Assembly: GCF_000243415.2 (NCBI RefSeq)
Contig: NZ_KI912270.1
Span: 3,844,001-3,908,000 of the forward strand
Direction: 5' to 3'
From: Mycolicibacterium tusciae JS617
GTDB taxonomy: Bacteria; Actinomycetota; Actinomycetes; Mycobacteriales; Mycobacteriaceae
DNA: 64,000 bases
Both the position numbers and the translations under genes were made by a program. The notes beneath the pieces were generated by a model. That model saw nothing but the letters and a program-made list of their open reading frames with translations. It did not search any database and had not been told where the DNA came from. The stretch's first letter is position 1. Each line of letters opens with the position of its first letter. Positions 33,293 to 41,359 of this stretch are shown here, piece after piece.

Positions 33293-34864
33293 ATGCGTTG
33301 TGGCCAGCTTCGGGGGCTCCGGGGAGCAGGCACCCCGATGCCCAGCATCGCATCATCAGCCACCGACTCGACACTGTCGCCCAACGTCTCGACGTCCGCC
33401 TCAGAGCACCCGCCATTCAGGCACGGTTCATCCGGTGCCTCGGTTGACGGGAGGTCGCGAGCGCCCGAGGCCGCCAGGCCGCAGGGCGCGAGAGCGGCAG
33501 TGGTCGGCCGTACGTCGACCGAGGCACCGAGCCTAAACCCGGCCGCGGCCGGCGGGCTTGTTATATGTGCCGAAAATGTCCGCGAGTCGGTTCGCGACGG
33601 AATCTCGACCGGCGAGCTGCGGGCGATCGACGCATTGGGGCTGCGGTTCCCGAGCCCCGAGATGGTCACGGCGGCAGCGGCATTGTTCGAGCCGGCGGCA
33701 CCGTGGGCCTATGGTCCTGGGCGCCGCGGTGTCGAACCGGAATCCGGGCAGTTTCGCATCACCATCGGTCCCGGTGTCGTGCGGCTCGGGTGGACCAATC
33801 CCGTTCGGGTCGAGAAAACCGCCGAACGGGCAGTTGGCCATCACCAACGTGACGTGAACGATGCAAAGTCTCATGTCAGGAACGACCTCGAACGCGACGC
33901 TGGGCACGATGATCAGGCCGTCGTGTCTTTGACACGACGGAGTCCTACGGAAAACGACCACGGCCCTACCGGCGGTGTCATTACCGAGTGGTCCCGAAAA
34001 TCGCGGTCGGCGATGTGCCGCACATTCGCCGAACTCGACTACACCCCACTCGTCGAGTCTGGCCGCGTCCCCGCGATGGTCACGCTCACCTACCCTGGCG
34101 ACTGGGAAGTCGTTGCACCGGACGGTGCCAGCGTGAAGCGGCATATGGTGCTGTGGCGCAAACGTTTTAAACGAGAGTACGGAGAACCGGCCCGCTACAT
34201 CTGGAAGCTGGAATTTCAGCGGCGCGGTGCCCCACATATTCACCTTTGGATGGCACCGCCGATCTCGCCAGGACGATCAGGCCGGGGCTTCGCGCACTGG
34301 TTATCCGAGACGTGGGCGCAGATTGTCGACCATCCGGACGCTGAGCAGAAGTCGCGGCATCGGCTGGCAGGCACCGCCATCGACGTGCGCAATGGGCTCA
34401 AGGCGTGCGACCCCAAGCGGTTAGCCATTTATTTCACCAAGCACTCGTCGCCAAACATGCACGGCGAGAAGGAATATCAGCACATCGTTCCCGAACTCTG
34501 GCGCCAACCGGGCCGAGGACCGGGCCGGTTTTGGGGTGTGTATGGGCTGAAAAGGGCGATTGCCGCCGTCGAGCTGACCCAGGATGCGTACTTCGCTGCT
34601 CGTCGGATCGTGCGGCGCTGGTCGCGCAGCCAGGCGGTGTATGGCGATTCGGCGAGTCGCTTCCCCACTACCGTAGTGCCGCGCACGGCTACAGTCCTCG
34701 TCCCACGCGTTGACTGTGAAACGGGTGTTGTGACTTATCGACGGGTTCGTCGGCGACGACCTATCTGCAACCAAGGTGGGCTGGCTGGCGGATACGCACT
34801 CGTGAACGACGGTCCAGCGTTCGCCTCCTGCCTGGCTACGAGCACCACTGCACGGGGCTCCTGA
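33293..34864 (+). CDS. Rolling-circle replication initiator (HUH) of the AICE
   Basis: The C-terminal part is a replication initiator: MVTLTYPGDWEVVAPDG, RHMVLWRKRFKREYGEPARYIWKLEFQRRG and the HUH metal motif PHIHLWM (His315 and His317), followed by DPKRLAIYFTKHSS with a candidate nucleophile Tyr380. Such proteins nick the origin to replicate the excised AICE. The start is uncertain: the first about 90 residues are low-complexity and unconserved to me, so translation may begin later (for example the ATG at 33,338 or a downstream GTG). It is the first gene inside the left att site, far from int but adjacent to it in the circular form. Confidence 0.75.
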   Translation: MRCGQLRGLRGAGTPMPSIASSATDSTLSPNVSTSASEHPPFRHGSSGASVDGRSRAPEAARPQGARAAVVGRTSTEAPSLNPAAAGGLVICAENVRESVRDGISTGELRAIDALGLRFPSPEMVTAAAALFEPAAPWAYGPGRRGVEPESGQFRITIGPGVVRLGWTNPVRVEKTAERAVGHHQRDVNDAKSHVRNDLERDAGHDDQAVVSLTRRSPTENDHGPTGGVITEWSRKSRSAMCRTFAELDYTPLVESGRVPAMVTLTYPGDWEVVAPDGASVKRHMVLWRKRFKREYGEPARYIWKLEFQRRGAPHIHLWMAPPISPGRSGRGFAHWLSETWAQIVDHPDAEQKSRHRLAGTAIDVRNGLKACDPKRLAIYFTKHSSPNMHGEKEYQHIVPELWRQPGRGPGRFWGVYGLKRAIAAVELTQDAYFAARRIVRRWSRSQAVYGDSASRFPTTVVPRTATVLVPRVDCETGVVTYRRVRRRRPICNQGGLAGGYALVNDGPAFASCLATSTTARGS

Positions 34865-34969
34865 TCGACGAGTCCAACCCGATGGGCATCGTGTTCAGCA
34901 CAACGCACAGATGAAATCTGATCCGTTTGGGCATAGCTGTTCGTAGTTCCGGATTTTAGGGTTCCGAAC

Positions 34970-35338
34970 ATGACAACTTCTCCACCGCAATTCCATTCAC
35001 GTGCACGACGTCCGCCGGCCTGGCAACGCTGGGTGCTCAAGGCGATCTACAACTTCGACAGACACATGGTCGACGAGTGGGTGACATTCATGGGAGATCA
35101 CCTTGATCGATCCGGCGGCGCGACCCCAAAGCAAACTGCTCGATACACCGTCGATCTGCTGCACTACGTGGAGCGGCTCAGGTTGGCGGCTGCAATCCTT
35201 GCTACACAGGGCAACCCCGCAGGCCGTTGCCAATTGGCTGACGCCGCTCTCGACTTGAGGTCCGCTTTCCATGGTCTATACGAAGCGCGCGACCAGTTGC
35301 TGAAAGCTGCTGGTACTGAACGCGTTACCTATGATTAG
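34970..35338 (+). CDS. Hypothetical protein, 122 aa (AICE cargo)
   Basis: I recognise no family. The protein begins MTTSPPQFHSRARRPPAWQ, then is mainly helical with amphipathic stretches (DEWVTFMGDHLDRSG, LLHYVERLRLAAAILATQG, LADAALDLRSAFHGLYEARDQL). It is soluble and mildly basic at the N-terminus. The preceding 105 bp after rep show no other gene. It is the first of three unknown plus-strand genes before the ImmA/IrrE module. Confidence 0.55.
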   Translation: MTTSPPQFHSRARRPPAWQRWVLKAIYNFDRHMVDEWVTFMGDHLDRSGGATPKQTARYTVDLLHYVERLRLAAAILATQGNPAGRCQLADAALDLRSAFHGLYEARDQLLKAAGTERVTYD

Positions 35339-35382
35339 TTCGCGTCAGGAAGTATGTCAGTGTGGTCCAGTACATTCCCGCC

Positions 35383-35589
35383 ATGGTGACGTACCTGCTG
35401 AGCGACACACCCAACGGATGGGTGCTCTATGACGACGAGGGTCGGACGGCACTGCTCGCCTCCAACCTCAGCGCCGCTCTCCTCGATGCGGCAAAAGTGA
35501 TGCGAGACTACGGCGACCCCGTGAAAGGGAATTGGGCGCTGTTGCCGAACGAGGGAGCCATGACGCTGCGGTTTGCACCACTCGGTTAG
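35383..35589 (+). CDS. Hypothetical protein, 68 aa (AICE cargo)
   Basis: I recognise no family. From the ATG at 35,383 (MVTYLLSDTPNGWVLYDDEG) the protein has an alpha/beta-like pattern and ends MTLRFAPLG. A GTG at 35,362 would add seven residues (MVQYIPA) and cannot be excluded; no strong ribosome binding site favours either. Confidence 0.5.
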   Translation: MVTYLLSDTPNGWVLYDDEGRTALLASNLSAALLDAAKVMRDYGDPVKGNWALLPNEGAMTLRFAPLG

Positions 35590-35649
35590 CGGGGCACGTC
35601 TGTTTGTCGGACCTCGCACTTACGCTGAGCCCGAACGGAGGAGGACCGC

Positions 35650-36294
35650 ATGAACAAGGCTGAGCGCCTGTGGAATCTTCGGGACGGAGTGCTCGCGTGG
35701 CTGTACGCGCTAAGAATCGAAGGAGCCGCCATTGCCGAGGCGAAACCTGCTGCCTTCATGGAGGCGACTTCTTGGTCGGACACCGAGGTGACCCGCGAGG
35801 AATTAAACGCCGCACTGGAGTGGCTCATGGAGGAGGGCTACGTCGACGGCACCGGCACCATGCAACGGATCGTTATCCGGCCACACTTGACACCGTACGG
35901 TGAGAAGTACGCTGCGTCGGGCAAGTCGGTGCGTGACCTGCCGGGCGTCGCTGACGTCCAGAATCCGTACTTGCACATCGAGGGCAGCAGCGGCGTCGCC
36001 ATCGCCGTCAACAGCCCCGGCGCCACGCAGACCGTCAACGTCCAGCAGACGGTCGAGCGGGCCCGCAGCCTTGCCGACGCAATCGAGCAGGCACTGCCCG
36101 CGGTGACCGACAACGAGGTCCGTGCCGATGCCGAGGAATTGCTATCTGAGATCCGCGGCGAGTCGAACTCGGAGTCCCCGTCTCCAAGCCGGCTTAAGAC
36201 ATTGGCCACGACGGCGATAACCGCGATCGCGACGGCGGCCGGCACCGAGGCCGGCAAAATGATCATCGAGGCGGCGTTACCGCTGCTGTCGTGA
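35650..36294 (+). CDS. Hypothetical protein, 214 aa, with central repeat and hydrophobic C-terminus
   Basis: The start is secure: GGAGGAGG (35,637-35,644) precedes ATG 35,650. The N-terminal 95 residues look like a winged helix (LWNLRDGVLAWLYALRIEG; VTREELNAALEWLMEEGYVDG). A glycine/serine/valine segment, YLHIEGSSGVAIAVNSPGA followed by TQTVNVQQTV, links to a helical acidic segment and a hydrophobic C-terminus (about 190-214, ATTAITAIATAAGTEAGKMI). I do not know the family. Its position beside the ImmA/IrrE, DUF4411 and restriction genes suggests a defence role, by inference only. Confidence 0.65.
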   Translation: MNKAERLWNLRDGVLAWLYALRIEGAAIAEAKPAAFMEATSWSDTEVTREELNAALEWLMEEGYVDGTGTMQRIVIRPHLTPYGEKYAASGKSVRDLPGVADVQNPYLHIEGSSGVAIAVNSPGATQTVNVQQTVERARSLADAIEQALPAVTDNEVRADAEELLSEIRGESNSESPSPSRLKTLATTAITAIATAAGTEAGKMIIEAALPLLS

Positions 36295-36408
36295 CCGGCG
36301 GCGTCACCAGTGACCTACCCGCGGCGAATCTCATCGGCGGGGTCGACACGCCCCGCTCTACCGGCTACGGCACACTGAAACCGTGCACGGAAGGAGGTGG
36401 CGGGCACC

Positions 36409-37566
36409 GTGGTAGTACGCATCAGTGTCGCCCCCAGCCTCCTGGAGTGGGCAGTCGAGCGTGCCGGCTGGGACGACGAGACCACGCAGCGCCGCGCCCC
36501 GAAGCTCGACGAGTGGATCAGCGGTGAGCGTCAGCCGACCCTAAAGCAGTTGGAGAGCTTCGCGCGGGCGACTCATACGCCGTTCGGCTTGCTGTTCCTA
36601 CCTGAACCGCCGAACGAGCCGGTGCCCATCCCGGACATGCGCACGCTCGGCAACACCACGGTGCCCCGCCCGTCGGTTGACCTGCTGGACACGATCTACA
36701 TCTGTCAGACCCGACAGGAGTGGTACCGCGAGTACGCCCTCGATCACGGTGCACCCCAGTTGGAATTCGTAGGCTCCGCGACCACCGACACGCCTGTGGC
36801 CGACGCAGCGCGAGCGATCCGCGAGGCCATCGACTTCGATCTGACCGAGCGTGCCGTGTTCACCAATTCCGACGATGCCCTGCGGCAGCTGATCGACCGC
36901 ATCGAGGCAATCGGTGTGCTCGTGATGGTGAACGGCATCGTCGGCGGTGACACGCACCGCGCCTTGGACCCGGAGGAGTTCCGCGGTTTCGCGCTCTCCG
37001 ACCCGATCGCTCCGCTGATCTTCGTCAACGGCGCCGACACCAAGGCCGCGCAGATCTTCACCCTGATCCACGAACTCGGCCATGTCTGGCTCGGCGGCAG
37101 CGCCCTGTCTGATGCCGCGATGGTGGTGCGCGACGGCGTGTCCGAGGAGTTGTGGTGCAACCAGGTCGCCGCCGAGGTCCTGGTCCCGCTGGCCGCACTC
37201 CGCCGCGACTATCAGGGCGAGCCGACACCCCAGGAGCTGACACGCCTGGCCCGCCGGTACCGAGTGAGCACGTTGGTGATCCTCAAGCGCCTGTTCGACG
37301 CGCGCTTCCTCGAATGGGACGACTACCGGGAGAGGTACGAGGCGGAGAGGGATGCGGTCATCGAGTTGGCGAAGCGTCGCCGGGGGGAGAACTCCGGCGG
37401 GAACTACTACAACACACAGCCGCTGCGCCTGAGCCGCCAGTTCACACGCGCGGTGGTCACCAGCACCTACCAGGGTGACACCAGCTTCCGAGACGCCTTT
37501 CAGCTCCTGGGGACCAAGAAGCACGAGACCTTCGCTCGCCTGGCTGACGAGATTGGGGTCGGTTGA
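36409..37566 (+). CDS. XRE/ImmA-IrrE metalloprotease, antitoxin-like partner of DUF4411
   Basis: The 385-residue protein carries an N-terminal HTH-like region (PSLLEWAVERAGWDDETTQRR and ERQPTLKQLESFARATHTPFG, about residues 8-60) and a zinc metallopeptidase domain with HELGH (His221, Glu222, His225). NQVAAEVLVP supplies the third ligand Glu. GTG 36,409 lies 11 nt after AAGGAGG (36,391-36,397); GTG 36,397 overlaps that site. Such proteins cleave repressors (ImmA) or act with DUF4411 PIN-like toxins, whose gene overlaps the stop by one base here. It is likely autoregulatory. Confidence 0.88.
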   Translation: MVVRISVAPSLLEWAVERAGWDDETTQRRAPKLDEWISGERQPTLKQLESFARATHTPFGLLFLPEPPNEPVPIPDMRTLGNTTVPRPSVDLLDTIYICQTRQEWYREYALDHGAPQLEFVGSATTDTPVADAARAIREAIDFDLTERAVFTNSDDALRQLIDRIEAIGVLVMVNGIVGGDTHRALDPEEFRGFALSDPIAPLIFVNGADTKAAQIFTLIHELGHVWLGGSALSDAAMVVRDGVSEELWCNQVAAEVLVPLAALRRDYQGEPTPQELTRLARRYRVSTLVILKRLFDARFLEWDDYRERYEAERDAVIELAKRRRGENSGGNYYNTQPLRLSRQFTRAVVTSTYQGDTSFRDAFQLLGTKKHETFARLADEIGVG

Positions 37567-38054
37567 TGTATCTGGTTGACGCAAACGTCCTCATCGATGC
37601 GAAGAACCGCTATTACGCTTTCGACATCGCTCCCGGGTTTTGGGAGTGGCTCGAGGGTGCGCACGCCGCCGGCGAGGTCGGCAGCATTGAGGCCGTCCAC
37701 AAGGAGTTGGTCAGCGGCGACGATGAACTGGCGGAGTGGGCGAAGGCGAACAGTTCCTTCTTCCAGCCGATCGATCAGGTCACGACGGCACACTTCCCGA
37801 CGCTCACCGCTTGGGCGGCATCTCGTCCGTTCACCCCTGCCGCACTCGCGGCGTTCACCGGCAACCAGGCCGACTATCAGTTGGTGGCCCACGCGCGTGG
37901 CCACAACCACGTCCTGGTGACCCACGAACTTCCGGAACCGAACTCGCGGAAGCGGGTGAAGATTCCCGACGCCTGCGCTGCGATCGGCGCCACGTACATG
38001 AACCCGTTCGAGATGATGCGTCGCACCGGAGCGAAACTGGTACTAGACACCTGA
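37566..38054 (+). CDS. DUF4411 PIN-like toxin
   Basis: The 162-residue protein begins YLVDANVLIDAKNRYY, with the PIN-type first acidic residue (Asp5), continues with SIEAVHKELVSGDDELAEWA (second acidic site) and AFTGNQADYQLVAHARGHNHVLVTHE (third), and ends PDACAAIGATYMNPFEMM. This is the DUF4411 pattern. PIN proteins are Mg-dependent RNases, so it is probably a ribonuclease toxin. It starts at an ATG sharing one base with the ImmA/IrrE stop, the usual coupled toxin-antitoxin order. Confidence 0.88.
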   Translation: MYLVDANVLIDAKNRYYAFDIAPGFWEWLEGAHAAGEVGSIEAVHKELVSGDDELAEWAKANSSFFQPIDQVTTAHFPTLTAWAASRPFTPAALAAFTGNQADYQLVAHARGHNHVLVTHELPEPNSRKRVKIPDACAAIGATYMNPFEMMRRTGAKLVLDT

Positions 38055-38201
38055 CCTGGCGATTGTCCCCGCCCGACGACTCGCCTCGCCGTAGTCACCG
38101 CTGCGCGACATACAGCCGTGGAATCTCTTCGAATGCCCAACTTCGATGTAACGTTTCCGATACATTCTCACGGGTGACCGGGACCGATCGAGGGCAACAC
38201 A

Positions 38202-40142
38202 TTGGCTGACGCAGCAAACAACGGGACGACCGCACGGATCGTGTGGGACACCGCCGACAAGTACCTCCGACACATAGTCGACGAGGAGGACTACGGCGAC
38301 TACATCCTCCCGTTCACGGTGCTCCGCCGGCTGGAGTGCATGCTCGGGGACACCAAGCAAGAGGTGACTGCGTTCGTCGCCTCACTTGCCGGGATGCCGC
38401 CACATCTGATCGACATCGCGGTGAAGGACAAGTTCGGGCTGAGCTTCTACAACGTCTCACCGCTCGACCTCGCCACGATCGCATCGGTCGACGACAACGT
38501 GCACAAGTCCCTGCAGAGCTACATCGACGGCTTCTCCAACAACATCGCCGACATCTGGACCTCCTTCGAGTTCAACCGCCGCGCGAAGGTTCTCGCCGAC
38601 GCCAACCGCCTCCACTCCGTGGTGAAGCACTTCTCGAAGCTCGACCTGTCGCCGAAGGAACTCGCCAACACCGCGATGGGCGATGTCTTCGAGGACGTGA
38701 TGTACCGGGCCTTCAACAAGAAGGGGAAGGCCGCGGGCAACTTCTACACCCCGCGCGATGCGATCAAGCTCATGGTGGACATCTTGATCACCAACGACGA
38801 CGATGGCCTCGCGGGCGAGAGTGCCTTGCGCTCAATCTACGACCCGACCGCCGGCTCCGGCGGCATGCTTCTCGTCGCGCAGGACGCGCTCAAGCGGATG
38901 AACGGAAAGATCGACGTCACGCTCTACGGGCAAGAACTCATGCCGTCGGCGTTCGCCCTCGGCAAAGCCGACCTGCTGATCCAGGGCGGCCGACCGGACG
39001 CGATCAAGCAGGGCAACACCCTCATCGAGGATCTGTACGCGGATCAGACCTTCGACTACGTGCTCTCCAATCCGCCGTTCGGTAACGACTGGGAGGCAGA
39101 CGAGAAGGCGGTCAAGGAACAGGCCAAAGTGCACGGGTCGCGCTTCAGTCACGGTCTACCGGGTACCAGTGACGGTCAGATGTTGTTCCTGGCGCACTGC
39201 GCATCGAAGCTCAGCCCCGCGGCGAAGAACGGTCAGGGTGGCCGCGCTGCGGTTGTCTCGAACCAGTCGCCGCTGTTCAACAGCGACAACGGGCCAAACT
39301 CGATCCGTCAGTGGCTCCTCGAAGAAGACCTGATCGACGCGATCATCGGGCTGCCCACGAGCATGTTCTACGGCACCGGTATCGCGACATATGTCTGGAT
39401 CCTGGACACGAACAAGGATCCTGACCGAAAGGGCAAGATCCAGCTGATCGACGGATCGGGCCAGTGGGACTCCATGCGGAAACCGATGGGTGACAAGCGC
39501 CGCGAGATGGGGAAGAACCATCGGAAAACGCTGATGGAGGCGTACAAGGCGTTTGATCAGGCTGACCCTGCGATCTCTCGCGTGATGACTCCCGAGGACT
39601 TCAGGTTCCGCGACGTGCCCGTGTACAAGCAGGCACGGTTCGGGACGTGCTACAGCGACGCAGTCGTTGAATCGTTGCGCAGTCGTCGGGACTTCACCGA
39701 GGATCACGTCGGGATCCTGCGTTCCCTCGACGGCACCCCTTGGAACGATCTTCCGAAGGCGTTACCTGAGGCCGCGAAGGTTGCAGGGGTGAAGGCCTCA
39801 GTTGGTTTGGTTGACGCCGCGATGAAGGCGATGGCGGTGCAGGATGACTCCGCACCACCCGCGGTAGACCGGAAGGGCCAGCCGGTCGTCGCCGGTGATT
39901 GGAAGCTGACTGAGCGTGTGCCGCTAAGCGAGGATCTGACCGAGCACATGGAGCACGAAGTAATGCCGTATGCGCCTGACGCTATGTGGGACGAGAGCAA
40001 GGCTAAGCACGGCACGGACATCCCCTTCACGCGGATCTTTTACGTGCCCGAAGAGCCCCGGCCGCTTGCGGCAATCGACGCGGACGTGCAGAAACTCATG
40101 AGTGAGCTCGCCGAGATGTTCACGACGGTGAGTAACGAATGA
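38202..40142 (+). CDS. hsdM: Type I restriction-modification methyltransferase subunit HsdM
   Basis: The 646-residue N6-adenine methyltransferase has an N-terminal helical domain (TARIVWDTADKYLRHIVDEE), the SAM-binding motif DPTAGSGGMLLVAQ (Asp214) and the catalytic NPPFGNDW (Asn290). FYTPRDAIKLMVDI precedes the SAM motif. Translation starts at TTG 38,202. It methylates the sequence defined by HsdS, protecting host DNA. Its stop overlaps hsdS by ATGA. The upstream 150 bp contain ATGTA (38,146) and TACAT (38,161), a possible regulatory site. Confidence 0.95.
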   Translation: MADAANNGTTARIVWDTADKYLRHIVDEEDYGDYILPFTVLRRLECMLGDTKQEVTAFVASLAGMPPHLIDIAVKDKFGLSFYNVSPLDLATIASVDDNVHKSLQSYIDGFSNNIADIWTSFEFNRRAKVLADANRLHSVVKHFSKLDLSPKELANTAMGDVFEDVMYRAFNKKGKAAGNFYTPRDAIKLMVDILITNDDDGLAGESALRSIYDPTAGSGGMLLVAQDALKRMNGKIDVTLYGQELMPSAFALGKADLLIQGGRPDAIKQGNTLIEDLYADQTFDYVLSNPPFGNDWEADEKAVKEQAKVHGSRFSHGLPGTSDGQMLFLAHCASKLSPAAKNGQGGRAAVVSNQSPLFNSDNGPNSIRQWLLEEDLIDAIIGLPTSMFYGTGIATYVWILDTNKDPDRKGKIQLIDGSGQWDSMRKPMGDKRREMGKNHRKTLMEAYKAFDQADPAISRVMTPEDFRFRDVPVYKQARFGTCYSDAVVESLRSRRDFTEDHVGILRSLDGTPWNDLPKALPEAAKVAGVKASVGLVDAAMKAMAVQDDSAPPAVDRKGQPVVAGDWKLTERVPLSEDLTEHMEHEVMPYAPDAMWDESKAKHGTDIPFTRIFYVPEEPRPLAAIDADVQKLMSELAEMFTTVSNE

Positions 40143-41359
40143 GCGAATTTAGTGGCAACTCTTCGCACTCGCCGATATGCGGGCTTCCGTCCCATTGGGG
40201 CGTGACCAAGTTTGGCTATCATTTCAGAGAGAGTGACGAGAGAAACGGATCTAATCCTGTCGGTAAATTGCTTTCAATCTCCGAGTATCGAGGCGTTGAA
40301 ATCAACACCAGGACGGACGGCCAGAAAGCCTCGCTTGACATTTCGAAATATCGTGTAGTTCGACCTAAACAGCTTGCCGCGAATATGATGTGGCTAAATC
40401 ATGGAGGCATTGGCGTATCGTCGCTGACCGGGCACATCAGTCCTGACTACAAGGTTTTCCACATATCCGATAGTTTTGAGCCCCGTTACGTACACCACCT
40501 CTTCCGTAGTCCGCGGTATGTCGGCTACTTCGCGGCTATCGCCACGGGCGTGCGCCCAAACGCTCAACGTGTTACGAAGACGGTGCTGGATGCAACTCCA
40601 GTGCCGTTGCCGTCGCTGGTCGAACAAACGCGCATCGCGGACTACCTTGACCGCGAGACCCGTGAAATCGACGCAATGCTCAGCCGGATGAATGAACTAG
40701 TTGCGTCGCTTCGTGAGCGGAAGGCGGGCGTCATCCAACGTGAAACAGTCGATCGCGACGGCGTCTTCACACGCTTGAAGTTCCGAGCCGACGTCTCCCT
40801 TGGCAAGACCGTGCAGGGTTCCCAGAAGCAGGACGACGAGAGCTTCGTGAACTATGTTCGCGCAGCTTCAATCCAGCACCACGGCCTCGAACTCGACGAC
40901 CAGCGCATGTGGATGACAGACGACGAGCTCGCGAAGTATGACCTGCGGACCGACGACGTGTTAATTGTCGAAGGCGGAGCCGGTTACGGGAGAAGCGTCG
41001 TGCTGGAGGCGGACATGCCTGGATGGGGGTTTCAGAACCACGTAATCCGCGTACGCCCGCAGGGTGATGCTGACGGGCGCTTTCTTGACTACTGTGTCAA
41101 GGGCCATTACTCGGCCGGGCTGATCGATGTGATGGTCGATGGTGCAACGATTCCCGCGCTATCGTCAGAGAAAGCTCGTGAGCTTCCGATTCCGGATCTC
41201 GACCTCGACGAGCAGATCAAGATTGCGGATCAGCTGGACGAAGCGACGGCCCAAGTCGACGCCATGCTCGCGAAGGTCGCTGACCTCAAGGCGCTGCTCC
41301 TGGAGCGCCGCGCAGCACTCATCACCGACGTCGTCACCGGCCGGAATGAGGTCGCGTGA
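40139..41359 (+). CDS. hsdS: Type I restriction-modification specificity subunit HsdS
   Basis: The 406-residue specificity subunit has two target-recognition domains. The first (about residues 10-165) ends at VEQTRIADYLDRETREIDAML, a conserved coiled-coil spacer; the second (about 210-355) ends at LDEQIKIADQLDEATAQVDAML, a repeat of that spacer. The two domains recognise the halves of a bipartite target. The first domain DNA is visibly AT-richer than neighbouring hsdM and hsdR, as expected if this half was swapped in. It overlaps hsdM by 4 bp and hsdR by 1-4 bp. Confidence 0.94.
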   Translation: MSEFSGNSSHSPICGLPSHWGVTKFGYHFRESDERNGSNPVGKLLSISEYRGVEINTRTDGQKASLDISKYRVVRPKQLAANMMWLNHGGIGVSSLTGHISPDYKVFHISDSFEPRYVHHLFRSPRYVGYFAAIATGVRPNAQRVTKTVLDATPVPLPSLVEQTRIADYLDRETREIDAMLSRMNELVASLRERKAGVIQRETVDRDGVFTRLKFRADVSLGKTVQGSQKQDDESFVNYVRAASIQHHGLELDDQRMWMTDDELAKYDLRTDDVLIVEGGAGYGRSVVLEADMPGWGFQNHVIRVRPQGDADGRFLDYCVKGHYSAGLIDVMVDGATIPALSSEKARELPIPDLDLDEQIKIADQLDEATAQVDAMLAKVADLKALLLERRAALITDVVTGRNEVA

